From Aurantimonas coralicida (GTDB lineage: Bacteria; Pseudomonadota; Alphaproteobacteria; Rhizobiales; Rhizobiaceae): 64,000 bases of DNA. Both the position numbers and the translations under genes were made by a program. Positions 49,045 to 59,200 of the stretch are shown here, piece by piece. Below the pieces are notes generated by a model that did not search any database, was not told where the DNA came from, and saw nothing but the letters and a program-made list of their open reading frames with translations. Location: positions 1 to 64,000 of the forward strand of contig DRFF01000141.1 of NCBI GenBank assembly GCA_011050685.1. Direction: 5' to 3'. The first letter of the stretch is position 1. Every line of letters starts with the position of its first letter.

Positions 49045-50531
49045 GCGCCGGGTCGGACGGCCGCAAGTCCCGCCGCGGCGGCAATTTCGACGCTTCCCGC
49101 TCGGCGCCGCGCAAGCGCCCCCTGCCGGGCAAGGCGCCGGTCGCGGCCGACAGGGCAGGTCAGCCCCGGATCGCCGCCGGGCCCGATGCCTTCGTGCCGG
49201 ATGGCTATTCGGCCGGCGACCGGCCGGGCCTCGGCGCGCGCTTGGTGGCGGCCAAGCTGTTGTCGGCCATCGTCGACGCCAAGACCTCCGCCGACGGCCT
49301 TCTCGACGCCAAGGGCGGTCATCCGGGCTTTCGCGCGCTGGAACGGCGCGACCAGGGTCTGGTCAAGGCGATCATCCTGACGGCCCTGCGCTTTCGCGGC
49401 ACGATCGATCGAGCGCTCGACGCCTGCCTCGACCGGCCGTTGCCGCCGAACGCCGCGGCGCTGAAGCACATCCTGCATGTCGGTGCGGCGCAGATCCTGT
49501 TTCTCGACGTGCCGGACTCAGCGGCTGTCGATCTCGCCGTCGCGGCCTCCGGCGTCGATTCCCGCAGCCAGCGCTTTTCCGGCATGATCAACGCCGTGCT
49601 GCGCCGCCTGTCGCGGGAGAAGGAGACGCTGCGAGCGGTCACCAAGCCTGGCGAGAACATGCCGGAATGGCTGATGCGCCGGCTCGTCGCGACCTATGGG
49701 GCGGCCCGCGCGGATGCGATCGCGCTGGCCCATCTGTCGCCGGCGTCTCTGGATTTTTCGGTAAAGGGCGATCCCGCCGCTTGGGCGGAGCGTCTCGGCG
49801 GTGTCGCGCTGGCCTCCGGCACGGTCCGGCTCGGCAGTTTCGACGGGCCGGTGACGGACCTTCCCGGCTTCGCCACCGGCGAATGGTGGGTGCAGGACGC
49901 CGCCGCCGCGCTGCCGGCGAAGTTGTTCGGCGATCTCTCCGGTAAGCGCGTCGCCGATGTCTGCGCGGCGCCGGGAGGCAAGACCGCCCAGTTGATCCTC
50001 GCCGGCGGCCGGGTCACTGCGCTCGACATCAACGCCAACCGGATGAAGCGGCTGAAGGAGAATCTGGCGCGCCTTTCGCTGGATGCAGAGACGGTCGTCG
50101 CCGATCTATCGGCCTACGAACCCGACGCGCTGTTCGATGCGATCCTGCTCGATGCCCCCTGTTCCTCGACCGGAACGATCCGCCGCCATCCCGATGTCGG
50201 CTACACCAAGGATGCCGCCGAGGTCGACAAGCTCGCGGCCGTCCAGGCGCGCCTGCTCGGCGAGTCGGCGCGGCTCCTGGCGCCGGGCGGCCGGCTGGTG
50301 TTTTCCAATTGTTCGCTTGACCGGGTGGAAGGCGAGGATGTGGTCGCGGCATTTCTCGCGGCGCGGCCGGACTTCGCCCGCGATCCGGTCACGGCGGCGG
50401 AGCTGCCGGGCTTCGAATTCGCCCTGACGCCTGAGGGCGATCTGCGGACCACGCCGGAGATGCTGGGGGCCGGCGAGGGTGCCGAGGGCGGCCTCGACGG
50501 GTTTTACGCGGCCCGGCTCAAGCGGCTGTGA
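49041..50531 (+). CDS. rsmB: RsmB/Sun-family 16S rRNA m5C methyltransferase
   Basis: A 496-residue RNA cytosine-5 methyltransferase. A basic disordered leader precedes a NusB-like RNA-binding domain ([16 protein letters not shown]...[18 protein letters not shown]). The SAM domain follows: [28 protein letters not shown] with the catalytic Cys, and [13 protein letters not shown] with the second Cys. A TTG at 49041 overlapping the htpX stop is proposed as the start. The frame is open further upstream inside htpX, so the start is uncertain. Confidence 0.92.
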   Translation: MSAGSDGRKSRRGGNFDASRSAPRKRPLPGKAPVAADRAGQPRIAAGPDAFVPDGYSAGDRPGLGARLVAAKLLSAIVDAKTSADGLLDAKGGHPGFRALERRDQGLVKAIILTALRFRGTIDRALDACLDRPLPPNAAALKHILHVGAAQILFLDVPDSAAVDLAVAASGVDSRSQRFSGMINAVLRRLSREKETLRAVTKPGENMPEWLMRRLVATYGAARADAIALAHLSPASLDFSVKGDPAAWAERLGGVALASGTVRLGSFDGPVTDLPGFATGEWWVQDAAAALPAKLFGDLSGKRVADVCAAPGGKTAQLILAGGRVTALDINANRMKRLKENLARLSLDAETVVADLSAYEPDALFDAILLDAPCSSTGTIRRHPDVGYTKDAAEVDKLAAVQARLLGESARLLAPGGRLVFSNCSLDRVEGEDVVAAFLAARPDFARDPVTAAELPGFEFALTPEGDLRTTPEMLGAGEGAEGGLDGFYAARLKRL

Positions 50532-50783
50532 TCCAGGCGCTCGCGCCTGCCTCCGCGCCTTAGCAAAGCCTTTACCATATCGCGCGAAACTCGGTTGTAT
50601 CGAGCAGTCGCTACGCGCTCGCCGGCATCGGACCGGCGTCGGCTGGCCTGCGAGACCATGGTGACAACGGTGCGCGCCTGGTTGAACACGCGCGGAACGC
50701 CGTGAATCTCTGCAATGCCGCATCGCGTGATCCGAAAACCGGTGAGCGCATCTGAAACGATCCGATAGCGCTGGAGTACGGGA

Positions 50784-52469
50784 GTGTCGACGGGTTTGGT
50801 GGATCATCCGCTGTTGGCGGTTTTGACGCTTCGGGAGGCCTGGCGCCGGGTCCGGCGGCGGCTCCACACCGGCCCGATCCACCGCTGGCGCTTCGCCGGA
50901 GGGACATCCGGCAAACTCATCGCGCTTCCGCCCAATCTGCGCCACGGCGACCCGATGATCGCCGAAGCGATCTATGCCGGGCGGTTTCATTTCGCCGGAC
51001 AATTGCTCGAGCCCGGCCGCACCTCGATTTTCCAGTCGACGCCGCCATCGGCCGCCTATTCGGTCGAACTGCACGGGTTCGACTGGCTGAGCCATCATGC
51101 GGCGGCCAGTGACGCGCTGGCGGCCCAGAACGCCCGCGCGCTCGTCGACGACTGGATCCGCCTCAAGGGCAAGACGATCGGCGGCCCGGCCTTCGAGCCG
51201 GCGGTCGCGGCGCGGCGTCTCATCGCCTGGATCACTCATGCCGATCTGCTGCTTACCGGGGCCGAACCGGGCTTTTACCGCCGTTTCATGAAAAGCCTGT
51301 CGGCGCAGGCGCGTTATCTCCGCGCGATCGCCCAGGAAGCGCCCGAGGGAATGCCGCGCCTCGTGGTGCGCACGGCGCTCGCCTTTGCCTCGCTGTGTCT
51401 CCCGACGGCCAGCGGGCGGGTCAAGATCGCTGCGCAGTCCCTGTCCGACGAACTCGACCGGCAGATCTTTCCCGATGGCGGGCATATTTCCCGCGATCCC
51501 TCGACGATCATCCGCATCCTGGCGGATCTGATTCCGCTGCGGCTGACCTATCTTGGGCAGGGTCAAGCGCTGCCGAAGGGCCTCTATTCGGCGATCGACC
51601 GGATGCTGCCGGCGATCCGCTTCTTTCGCCATGGCGACGGGACGCTGGCGCTATTCAACGGCGCCGGCGTCTCCGACCTCCATTTGATGACCGTGCTGCT
51701 GCGCTACGACGAGACGCTGGGCGAGCCGATCAGCCACGCGCGCCAGTCGGGCTATCACCGGATCACGGCCGACAGGACCACCGTCATCGCCGACACGGGC
51801 TGCCCGGCGCACACCTCGGTGTCGAGCAACGCCCATGCCGGGACGCTCGCCTTCGAACTGTCGAGCGAGGCCAGCCGCATCGTCGTCAATTGCGGCCGCC
51901 CGACCACCGAGGACTCCGACTGGCGGCGGCTTTCGCGCTCCACTGCCGCCCACTCGACCGTCACGGTGGCGGACCGATCCTCCTCGCATTTCGCTCGCTC
52001 CGCCAGCCTCGACCGGTTTCTCGGAACCCCGCTTGTGCCTGGCCCCACCGCCGTGACACTGGCCGATCCGGGCGACGCCGGTCTCGGTTTCGACGCCACC
52101 CATAACGGCTATGAGCGCGGCTTCGGTCTCCTGCATCGCCGCAGGCTCGTCGTGTCAACCGACGGAAACCAGGTGGAGGGAACCGACCGTTTCGAGGCCG
52201 TGAGCGCGCATGGGAGTACGGCGACGGCTCTGGGCGCCACAGCGCGCTTCCATCTCCACCCGGGGGTCAATGTCGAAACGGCGGGCGACGGGGTCCGGCT
52301 CAGCGTTCGCGATCAGCGCTGGCTGTTCGAGACCGATGGTGAGCTGGCGATCGAGGATTCGATCTTTTTTGCCGATGCCGGCGGGGCGCGCCGCACACTC
52401 CAACTCGTCGTGTCGTTCGACGCGCGTGATCCGAACGGTATCGCCTGGCGCTTCCTGCGCGAGCGCTGA
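50784..52469 (+). CDS. Heparinase II/III family protein
   Basis: A 561-residue protein. The N-terminal helical barrel is about residues 1-310, and the C-terminal beta domain carries the heparinase II/III signature: GYHRITADRTTVIADTG, AHAGTLAFELSSEASRIVVNCG, HSTVTVADRSSS and NGYERGFGLLHRRRLVVS. Family members cleave or remodel acidic polysaccharides. No signal peptide is visible. It starts with GTG after GGAG-like bases. The rsmB-heparinase-purH order is conserved in Rhizobiales. Confidence 0.9.
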   Translation: MSTGLVDHPLLAVLTLREAWRRVRRRLHTGPIHRWRFAGGTSGKLIALPPNLRHGDPMIAEAIYAGRFHFAGQLLEPGRTSIFQSTPPSAAYSVELHGFDWLSHHAAASDALAAQNARALVDDWIRLKGKTIGGPAFEPAVAARRLIAWITHADLLLTGAEPGFYRRFMKSLSAQARYLRAIAQEAPEGMPRLVVRTALAFASLCLPTASGRVKIAAQSLSDELDRQIFPDGGHISRDPSTIIRILADLIPLRLTYLGQGQALPKGLYSAIDRMLPAIRFFRHGDGTLALFNGAGVSDLHLMTVLLRYDETLGEPISHARQSGYHRITADRTTVIADTGCPAHTSVSSNAHAGTLAFELSSEASRIVVNCGRPTTEDSDWRRLSRSTAAHSTVTVADRSSSHFARSASLDRFLGTPLVPGPTAVTLADPGDAGLGFDATHNGYERGFGLLHRRRLVVSTDGNQVEGTDRFEAVSAHGSTATALGATARFHLHPGVNVETAGDGVRLSVRDQRWLFETDGELAIEDSIFFADAGGARRTLQLVVSFDARDPNGIAWRFLRER

Positions 52470-52561
52470 TCGGTCGGGGCGTCAGAAGCGAGCGGCGTCG
52501 ACAGACGCGAAAAGCGAAAACGCGACTCGACGAAATGCCGCGATGGCGCATCTTCATGCCG

Positions 52562-52720
52562 ATGAAGCATCTCGTTCTCCTTGCCATTATCGGCCTGGCG
52601 CTTGCGTCCTGCGGCATGAATCGGGCTGTCGGCGTTTTGCCGAACACGCTCGACGATCTCGCCGAGCTGTCGAAGGCGTCGCCAGGCGTGGACGGCGAGG
52701 AGCCGCGGCGGACGCAATAG
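52562..52720 (+). CDS. Small lipoprotein between heparinase and purH
   Basis: A 52-residue predicted lipoprotein. The signal peptide [17 protein letters not shown] ends in the lipobox LASC at residue 17. The mature part is a short acidic helix, [17 protein letters not shown]. It lies 92 bases after the heparinase gene and before purH. An ATG two codons upstream is equally possible. Function unknown. Confidence 0.62.
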   Translation: MKHLVLLAIIGLALASCGMNRAVGVLPNTLDDLAELSKASPGVDGEEPRRTQ

Positions 52721-52814
52721 AGAGACAGGTCAGCGAGGGGCATTGTCGGGGCGGTCTTGGCCCACTATCAGGGGCCTCAGTCCTTATTCGTTTCGATCCG
52801 CGCAGGAAATGCCG

Positions 52815-54431
52815 ATGTCCGTCAAGGCCAATGTCACACCCGTTCCCGACCGTGTCCGCGTCCGCCGGGCGCTCATCTCGGTGTCCGACAAGAGCGGCCT
52901 TGACGATCTGGCCAAGGGCCTTGCGGCGCTCGGCGTCGAGCTCGTCTCCACCGGCGGCACCCGCAAGGCGCTGGAAGCGGCTGGCCTCGCCGTCCGCGAC
53001 GTGTCCGACCTCACCGGCTTTCCGGAGATCATGGACGGGCGCGTAAAGACGCTGCATCCGGGCGTGCATGGCGGGCTTCTGGGGATTCGCGCCGATCCCG
53101 CCCATGCCGACGCGATGCGGACCCACGATATTGCCGGGATCGACCTTCTGGTGGTCAATCTCTACCCATTCGAGGCGACGCTGGCCGGTGGCGCCGACGC
53201 CGCGACCATCGTCGAGAATGTCGACATCGGCGGCCCGGCGATGATCCGGGCTGGCGCCAAGAACCACGGCTATGTCACCGTCGTCGTCGATCCGGCCGAT
53301 TATGGCGAGCTGCTTGCGGTTCTGGAGGCGAACGAGGGCGAGACCGACCTCGCCCTCAGGCGGCGGCTCGCGGCCCGCGCCTTCGGCCGCACGGCCGCCT
53401 ACGACGCGGCGGTCTCGCAATGGTTCGCCGGCGAGGTGGAGGACGCGATGCCGCGCCGCGCGAGCTTTGCCGGCACGCTTGCCGAGGAATTGCGCTATGG
53501 CGAGAACCCGCATCAGTCGGCGGGCTTCTACAAGACCGGCGAGACGCGGCCCGGCGTCGCCACGGCCCGGCAGGTGCAGGGCAAGGCGCTGTCCTACAAC
53601 AACATCAACGATACCGACGCCGCCTTCGAACTGGTCGGCGAGTTCGATCCGCAGCGCACCGCCGCCGTCGCCATCATCAAGCACGCCAACCCATGCGGCG
53701 TCGCGGAAGGGCCGGATCTCCTGGCGGCCTATCGGCAGGCATTGGCCTGCGATCCCGTCTCCGCCTTCGGCGGCATCGTCGCACTCAACCGCCGCCTCGA
53801 CCGGGCCGCGGCGGAAGCGATCGTCCAGGTCTTCACCGAGGTGATCATCGCCCCCGATGCGGACCCCGACGCCATGGCGATCATCGCGGCCAAGAAGAAT
53901 CTTCGCCTGCTGCTCACCGGCGGCCTGCCCGACCCGCGCGCCGCCGGGCGCTTCGTGAAGTCGGTCGCGGGCGGGCTCTTGGTGCAATCGCGCGATGCCG
54001 GCGTGGTCGACGATCTCGACCTCAAGGTGGTGACGAAGCGGGCCCCGAGCGCCGCCGAGCTTGCCGACCTGAAATTCGCTTTCCGGGTCGCCAAGCACGT
54101 CAAGTCCAACGCCATCGTCTATGCCAGGGACGGCGCCACCGTCGGCATCGGCGCGGGTCAGATGAGCCGGGTGGATTCGGCCCGGATCGCCGCGCGCAAG
54201 GCCGAGGACGCTGCAAAGGCGCTGGGTCTCGCCGAACCGTTGACGCGGGGCTCGGCGGTCGCGTCGGACGCGTTCTTCCCCTTCGCGGACGGGCTGCTTT
54301 CCGCTGTCGCGGCCGGCGCGACCGCCGTCATCCAGCCGGGTGGCTCGATGCGCGACGACGAGGTGATTCGCGCCGCCGACGACAACGGGATCGCCATGGT
54401 GCTGACCGGGATGCGCCATTTCCGCCATTGA
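52815..54431 (+). CDS. purH: AICAR transformylase / IMP cyclohydrolase
   Basis: A bifunctional enzyme for the last two steps of IMP synthesis, 538 residues, standard length. The N-terminal IMP cyclohydrolase domain has [29 protein letters not shown] and [13 protein letters not shown]. The transformylase domain has [15 protein letters not shown] and [28 protein letters not shown], with the catalytic Lys-His. AGGA precedes the chosen ATG by seven bases, better than the ATG two codons earlier. Confidence 0.97.
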   Translation: MSVKANVTPVPDRVRVRRALISVSDKSGLDDLAKGLAALGVELVSTGGTRKALEAAGLAVRDVSDLTGFPEIMDGRVKTLHPGVHGGLLGIRADPAHADAMRTHDIAGIDLLVVNLYPFEATLAGGADAATIVENVDIGGPAMIRAGAKNHGYVTVVVDPADYGELLAVLEANEGETDLALRRRLAARAFGRTAAYDAAVSQWFAGEVEDAMPRRASFAGTLAEELRYGENPHQSAGFYKTGETRPGVATARQVQGKALSYNNINDTDAAFELVGEFDPQRTAAVAIIKHANPCGVAEGPDLLAAYRQALACDPVSAFGGIVALNRRLDRAAAEAIVQVFTEVIIAPDADPDAMAIIAAKKNLRLLLTGGLPDPRAAGRFVKSVAGGLLVQSRDAGVVDDLDLKVVTKRAPSAAELADLKFAFRVAKHVKSNAIVYARDGATVGIGAGQMSRVDSARIAARKAEDAAKALGLAEPLTRGSAVASDAFFPFADGLLSAVAAGATAVIQPGGSMRDDEVIRAADDNGIAMVLTGMRHFRH

Positions 54432-54465
54432 TGGCGCGGGGCTGGGCTGAATCGGGACGAGCGTA

Positions 54466-55905
54466 TCAGGCGCTGTCCAGGCGGTGTTCTCTTTGTCGAT
54501 CGCGGGCCCGCACCGGTCCCGATGTGCCCCTCAGCAGCGCCAGGCCGACAATCAGAAAGAGGATGATCGCCGACATGCCGATGCGCGAGGCGGTCACCGG
54601 ATCGGTGAGGGCCGCCGCGATGGCAGTGAAGACGGCGACGGCGCCGGTCGCCAGGAACGACGTTGCCCGACCGGTCAGGGCATAGAAGCCGAAATAGCGT
54701 CCGGCCTCGTCCGCCGTCACCGCCTGGGCGAGCCAGGAGCGGGACGAGGCCTGCACCGGTCCGAAGGCAAGGCCGATCAACAGTCCCCAGGCGATGTAGC
54801 TCTTCTCCGCCGCGGTCGCGAACAGGCCGGCCGCCTCGGACGGCGCGAAGACGACCAGCCCGAAGGCGGTGAAACCGGGAGCGGTCGAGACGATTCCGAT
54901 GGTCGCGGCGATCAGGCAGAGAATCGAGGCGGTGATCACCGCCTTGGAGCCGAGCCTGGCGTCGAGAACGCTGGCGGCGAGGCAGCCGAGGATCGCGGTG
55001 ACGTTGAGGATGATGCCGAACAGGCCGCTTTCGGTGATCGACCAGCCGAACATGCCGGCCGCGAAGGCCCCGCCGAGGACGAGCAGGGCGCTGACGCCGT
55101 CCTGATAGATCATCCGGGCGATCAGGAAGCGGAACAGCGCCGGCCGCGTGCGTATTTCGCGCCAGGTCGCCAGAAGGTCCTTGAGACCGTCCCGCGCGGC
55201 GACGGTGATCGGCTCGGCCTTCGGACGGTCGGGGGTGAAAAGAAACATCGGCAGGACGAAGACGAGATACCACAGCGCCGCCAGGGGACCCGTCGCGCGT
55301 GCGCCTTCCCCGGCGGCCGGGTCAAGGCCGAACAGCGGCTGGAGACCGAGAATCGTGCGGCCGGTCGCGGGCGAGCCGGCGAGGAAGGCAAGGGTGAAGA
55401 ACAGGAAGGTGATGCCGCCGGCATAGCCGAGGCCCCAGGCGATGTTGGAGACGCGGCCGATCGAATCACGGTGGACCAGCCGGGGAATCATCGCGTCGTT
55501 GAAGACGATCGAGAACTCGGCGGAAATCTGCGCCAGAACGATCAAGAGGGCGACGAGGACGAGCGGCGAGCCGGGGGCGGCGAACCACAAGAGGCTGAGG
55601 GCGCCGATCTGCACGACGGCGAAGCTTGCGATCCATGGTTTGCGCGGACCGGCGCGGTCGGCGATCGACCCGAGAAAGGGCGACAGCAGCGCGACGACGA
55701 TGCCGGTGAGTGTCACGGCGCCGCTCCACCAGGCTTGCCCGGTGGCGGGATCGGGGGCGAGCTGCGAGACGAAATAGGGACCAAAGACGAAGGTGATGAT
55801 GACGGTGAAGAAGGGCTGGGCGGCGAAATCGAAGGCCATCCAGCCCCAGACGGGCCGGTGGCGAAGGGGCATGCGATAGGGTGGGGAGTCGCTTGCTGGA
55901 ATCAT
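54466..55905 (-). CDS. UMF1/Atg22-family MFS transporter
   Basis: A 479-residue membrane protein with about twelve hydrophobic segments. The start of the transporter core, [27 protein letters not shown], is characteristic of the UMF1/Atg22 branch of the major facilitators, as are [13 protein letters not shown] and [30 protein letters not shown]. The substrate is unknown; yeast Atg22 exports amino acids from the vacuole. It is convergent with purH and lies near NAD-glutamate dehydrogenase, as in other Rhizobiales. Confidence 0.9.
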   Translation of the reverse strand: MIPASDSPPYRMPLRHRPVWGWMAFDFAAQPFFTVIITFVFGPYFVSQLAPDPATGQAWWSGAVTLTGIVVALLSPFLGSIADRAGPRKPWIASFAVVQIGALSLLWFAAPGSPLVLVALLIVLAQISAEFSIVFNDAMIPRLVHRDSIGRVSNIAWGLGYAGGITFLFFTLAFLAGSPATGRTILGLQPLFGLDPAAGEGARATGPLAALWYLVFVLPMFLFTPDRPKAEPITVAARDGLKDLLATWREIRTRPALFRFLIARMIYQDGVSALLVLGGAFAAGMFGWSITESGLFGIILNVTAILGCLAASVLDARLGSKAVITASILCLIAATIGIVSTAPGFTAFGLVVFAPSEAAGLFATAAEKSYIAWGLLIGLAFGPVQASSRSWLAQAVTADEAGRYFGFYALTGRATSFLATGAVAVFTAIAAALTDPVTASRIGMSAIILFLIVGLALLRGTSGPVRARDRQREHRLDSA

Positions 55906-56057
55906 CCGGGGCCTCGTCGGTCGGCGTTCCAAACAGCCATGCACCGAGCCATGGCGCCAGCGCAATCCATCTTGATCGGCGCGATTGCTGCCCATGGTCG
56001 GCAGGTGCGTGCTAGTCTGCGGTTCGCATCAATCAGGATGCCTTGAGGGAATCGAAC

Positions 56058-56189
56058 ATGGCCAAGGGTCAAATGCGCAGCAACAAGGAAACCCGCAAGC
56101 CGAAGGCGGACAAGGCGAAGGCCGTGGCCCCGGCCACCGTGCCCGGCAAGTTCGCGCCGCAGGAAAAGAGCGACGGCAAGAAAAAATAG
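56058..56189 (+). CDS. Small basic protein, 43 aa
   Basis: A 43-residue highly basic peptide, MAKGQMRSNKETRKPKADKA at the start and EKSDGKKK at the end, in the gap between two minus-strand genes. GAGGGAA stands about nine bases before ATG. Short Lys-rich proteins of this type occur in many Rhizobiales, but their role is not known; nucleic-acid or ribosome binding is a guess from charge alone. Confidence 0.7.
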   Translation: MAKGQMRSNKETRKPKADKAKAVAPATVPGKFAPQEKSDGKKK

Positions 56190-56239
56190 GCGGGAATGGA
56201 GCCTGGGTCCGGGCGCCGCCTCTGTCAGGCGGCCGCCCG

Positions 56240-59200
56240 CTATCCCGCCAAGTCTGACAACAGCCCCGCCGCGACGGTGAGCCGCGCGACGGAGGTCTCG
56301 CCGGTCCCCGCCAGCGCGGCGATCTGGCCGGCGATGCGATCGACGGCGCCGCGCCGACTTTCGGCCCAGACACCGGCGGCGTCCCCGCCAGCGCCGCCCT
56401 GCTGCCGCAGGGCCGCCGCGGTCAGCGAGCGCCGGGCTCCGGTGATTTCGCTGGCGGCGCGATCCAGAGCCAGGGTCTCGTAGTAGTCGGGGGTCTGCAG
56501 GGTCAGCAAGGCCGCTTCGAGCCGGCCGATGCCGAACAGGCGGGTGATGCCGAAATAGGTTTCGATCGTCGCTTCCAGGGACGCTGATGTTTCACGTGAG
56601 ACAGAGGCGATGTCCGGCACCAGCGACAGCAGGGGCAGAAGCGCGATCTCGCTGGCGAGATCGGTGGGCACTCCCTTTTCGATCCAGCTATCGGCGCGGG
56701 CTGTGGCCTCGGCGCGCGCGGCGTCCGTCGCCAGATGCAGCAATTTCGGCTTCAGCTGATCAAGGGCGTCCCGGCTGCTCACCACCGCGCCGGTGAGGCC
56801 GGCCTCGAAGAGCTCGTTCTGGGCGTACCAGCGGGTCGTGCGGTGGAGAAACCGCCCGATCTCGGCGTAAAGCGCATTCTGGGTTTCGCCGGACAGCTGG
56901 CCGTCCAGTGCGTCCACCCGCTCATAGGTCGCATTGATGTCGAGGCCGTCCTTCGCCGCCACAAAAGCGCGCACGATCTGCGAAGGAGACGCACCGCGCG
57001 CCTCGCGCATGACGGTGACGAAGGTCGGGCCGGTGCGATTGACAATCTCGTTGGCCAGAACGGTCGCCACGATCTCGCGGGACAGCCGGTGGCCGCGAAT
57101 ATCCCGGGCGAAGTCGTGGCGCATCGGGACAGGAAAATAGTCCAGCAGCCGATCCTCGAAATAAGGATCGTCGGTCAGCGTGCCGGCCACCAACTGGTCG
57201 AACAGGGTGATCTTGGCATAGGCGATGAGGACGCCGATTTCCGGTCGCGTGAGGCCGCGACCGCTGCCCCTGAGATCGCCGATCGCCGTTTCTCCCGGCA
57301 GGGTCTCGACGGAGCGATCGAGGGCCCCTTCCGCTTCGAGAACCGTCATGAACCGGGCCTGGAGCGCCAACGCGCCGGCTCCCTCCCGCTCTTCCAACGA
57401 CAGCGCCAGGGTCTGCTCGTAATTGTTGGCGAGCACCAGTTCGGCGACCTCGTCGGTCATGCCGGCCAATAGCGCATCACGGTCGCTTCGCGTCAGGCGG
57501 CCGGCCTCCATCGCGTTCTTCAAGGCGATCTTGATATTGACCTCGACGTCGGAGGTGTTGACGCCGGCCGAGTTGTCGATCGCGTCGGAGTTGATCCGGC
57601 CGCCGCCGCGCGCGAATTCGATCCGGCCCTTCTGGGTGACGCCGAGATTGGCGCCTTCGCCCACTACCTTGGCCCGAACCTCCAGGCCGGTCACGCGGAC
57701 GGCGTCATTGGCGCGGTCGCCGACATCGGCGTTGGATTCCGCCGTGGCGCGCACATAGGTGCCGATGCCGCCGAACCACAACAGATCGGCGGGCGCCTTG
57801 AGGATGGCCGTGATCACTTCGGCGGGTGTTCCAGAGAGTTTGTCCCAACCGATCGCGGCCGCAGCCTGCTCCGAAATCGTGATCCGCTTCTCGCGCCGGG
57901 AAAAGACTCCGCCGCCGGCCGACAGCTTGTCCGTGTCGTAGTCGGTCCAGGATGAGCGCGGTTTTTCGAACAGGCGCTGGCGCTCGGCGAAGGAGACGGA
58001 TGGGTCGGGATCGGGATCGATGAAGATGTCGCGATGGTCGAAGGCGGCGATCAGCCGGGTCTGGCGCGACAGCAGCATTCCGTTGCCGAACACATCACCG
58101 GACATGTCGCCGCAACCGACGACGGTGAACGGCTCGACCTGGATGTCACGATCCATTTCGCGGAAATGACGCTTCACGGCCTCCCACGCGCCGCGCGCGG
58201 TGATCCCCATCGCCTTGTGGTCGTAGCCGGCCGAGCCGCCGGAGGCGAAGGCGTCGTCCAGCCAGAAATCGTTCGACTGGGCAATGGCGTTGGCGGTGTC
58301 GGAGAAGGTCGCGGTGCCCTTGTCGGCGGCGACGACGAAATACGGATCGTCGCCGTCATAGCGGGTGACGTCGGCTGGCGGCACGACCGTGTCGCCGACG
58401 ATGTTGTCGGTGACCGACAAAAGCGAGGCGATGAAGACGACATAGGCCGACCGGCCGGCGGCGAACCAGGCATCGCGGTTAGAGGCGTCCGGGAGGCGCT
58501 TGGGATAGAAACCGCCCTTCGCGCCAACCGGGACGATGACGGCATTCTTGACCTGCTGCGCCTTAACCAGACCGAGCACTTCGGTGCGATAGTCCTGGGC
58601 TCGGTCCGACCATCTCAGACCACCGCGGGCGACGCGCCCGAAGCGCAGATGCACGCCTTCGACGCGTGCGTCGAAGACGAAGATCTCGCGGAACGGAACC
58701 GGGGCGGGCAGCCCCTCGACCGCGGCGGATTCGAGCTTGAAGGCGAGTGCCGGAGCTACCCGCCCAGGCTCGGAATCCGCCTCGGTCGACGTTCCGTCGA
58801 TGGCGAAGAAATTGGTCCGCAAGGTGGCGAGGATGGCGCCCATGAAACGCCGGATAATACGGTCATCGTCGATGGAATCGACCGCGTCCAGCGCCTCGAT
58901 GATGGCGGCGTGAACCGCCTCGGCTCCCCGCTCGGCGGCCAGGCGGACCTGACGGGCATCGGGCTCCTCGATCGCATCGCGGCCGGTGGCGGCGCCGCCG
59001 CCGCGCAGTGCGGATTGCCCCGGGCCGAAAGCGGTTTCGAACAGCTCCCAGAGCCGTGCCGCGATCGCGGGATGGCGCAGCAAAGCGGTCGCCAGAAAGT
59101 CCGGTGAGTAGGACAGTCCGGCTTGCCGCAAATAGCGCGAATAGGCGCGCAGCACGTTGGCCTTGCGGAAATCGAACCCGGCTTCGAGAACGAGCGCGTT

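Noticed and set aside
48701-49945. Long open frame (414 codons) over htpX and rsmB
   Set aside because: It is an Arg/Pro/Ala-rich shadow frame of two well-supported genes in GC-rich DNA. Other very long frames opposite or beside leuS, coaA, mnmG, purH and acs were rejected for the same reason.
56215-56233. GCCGCCT/AGGCGGC hairpin between the small basic protein and NAD-GDH as a terminator
   Set aside because: A good stem but no T-tract on either side; left unassigned.
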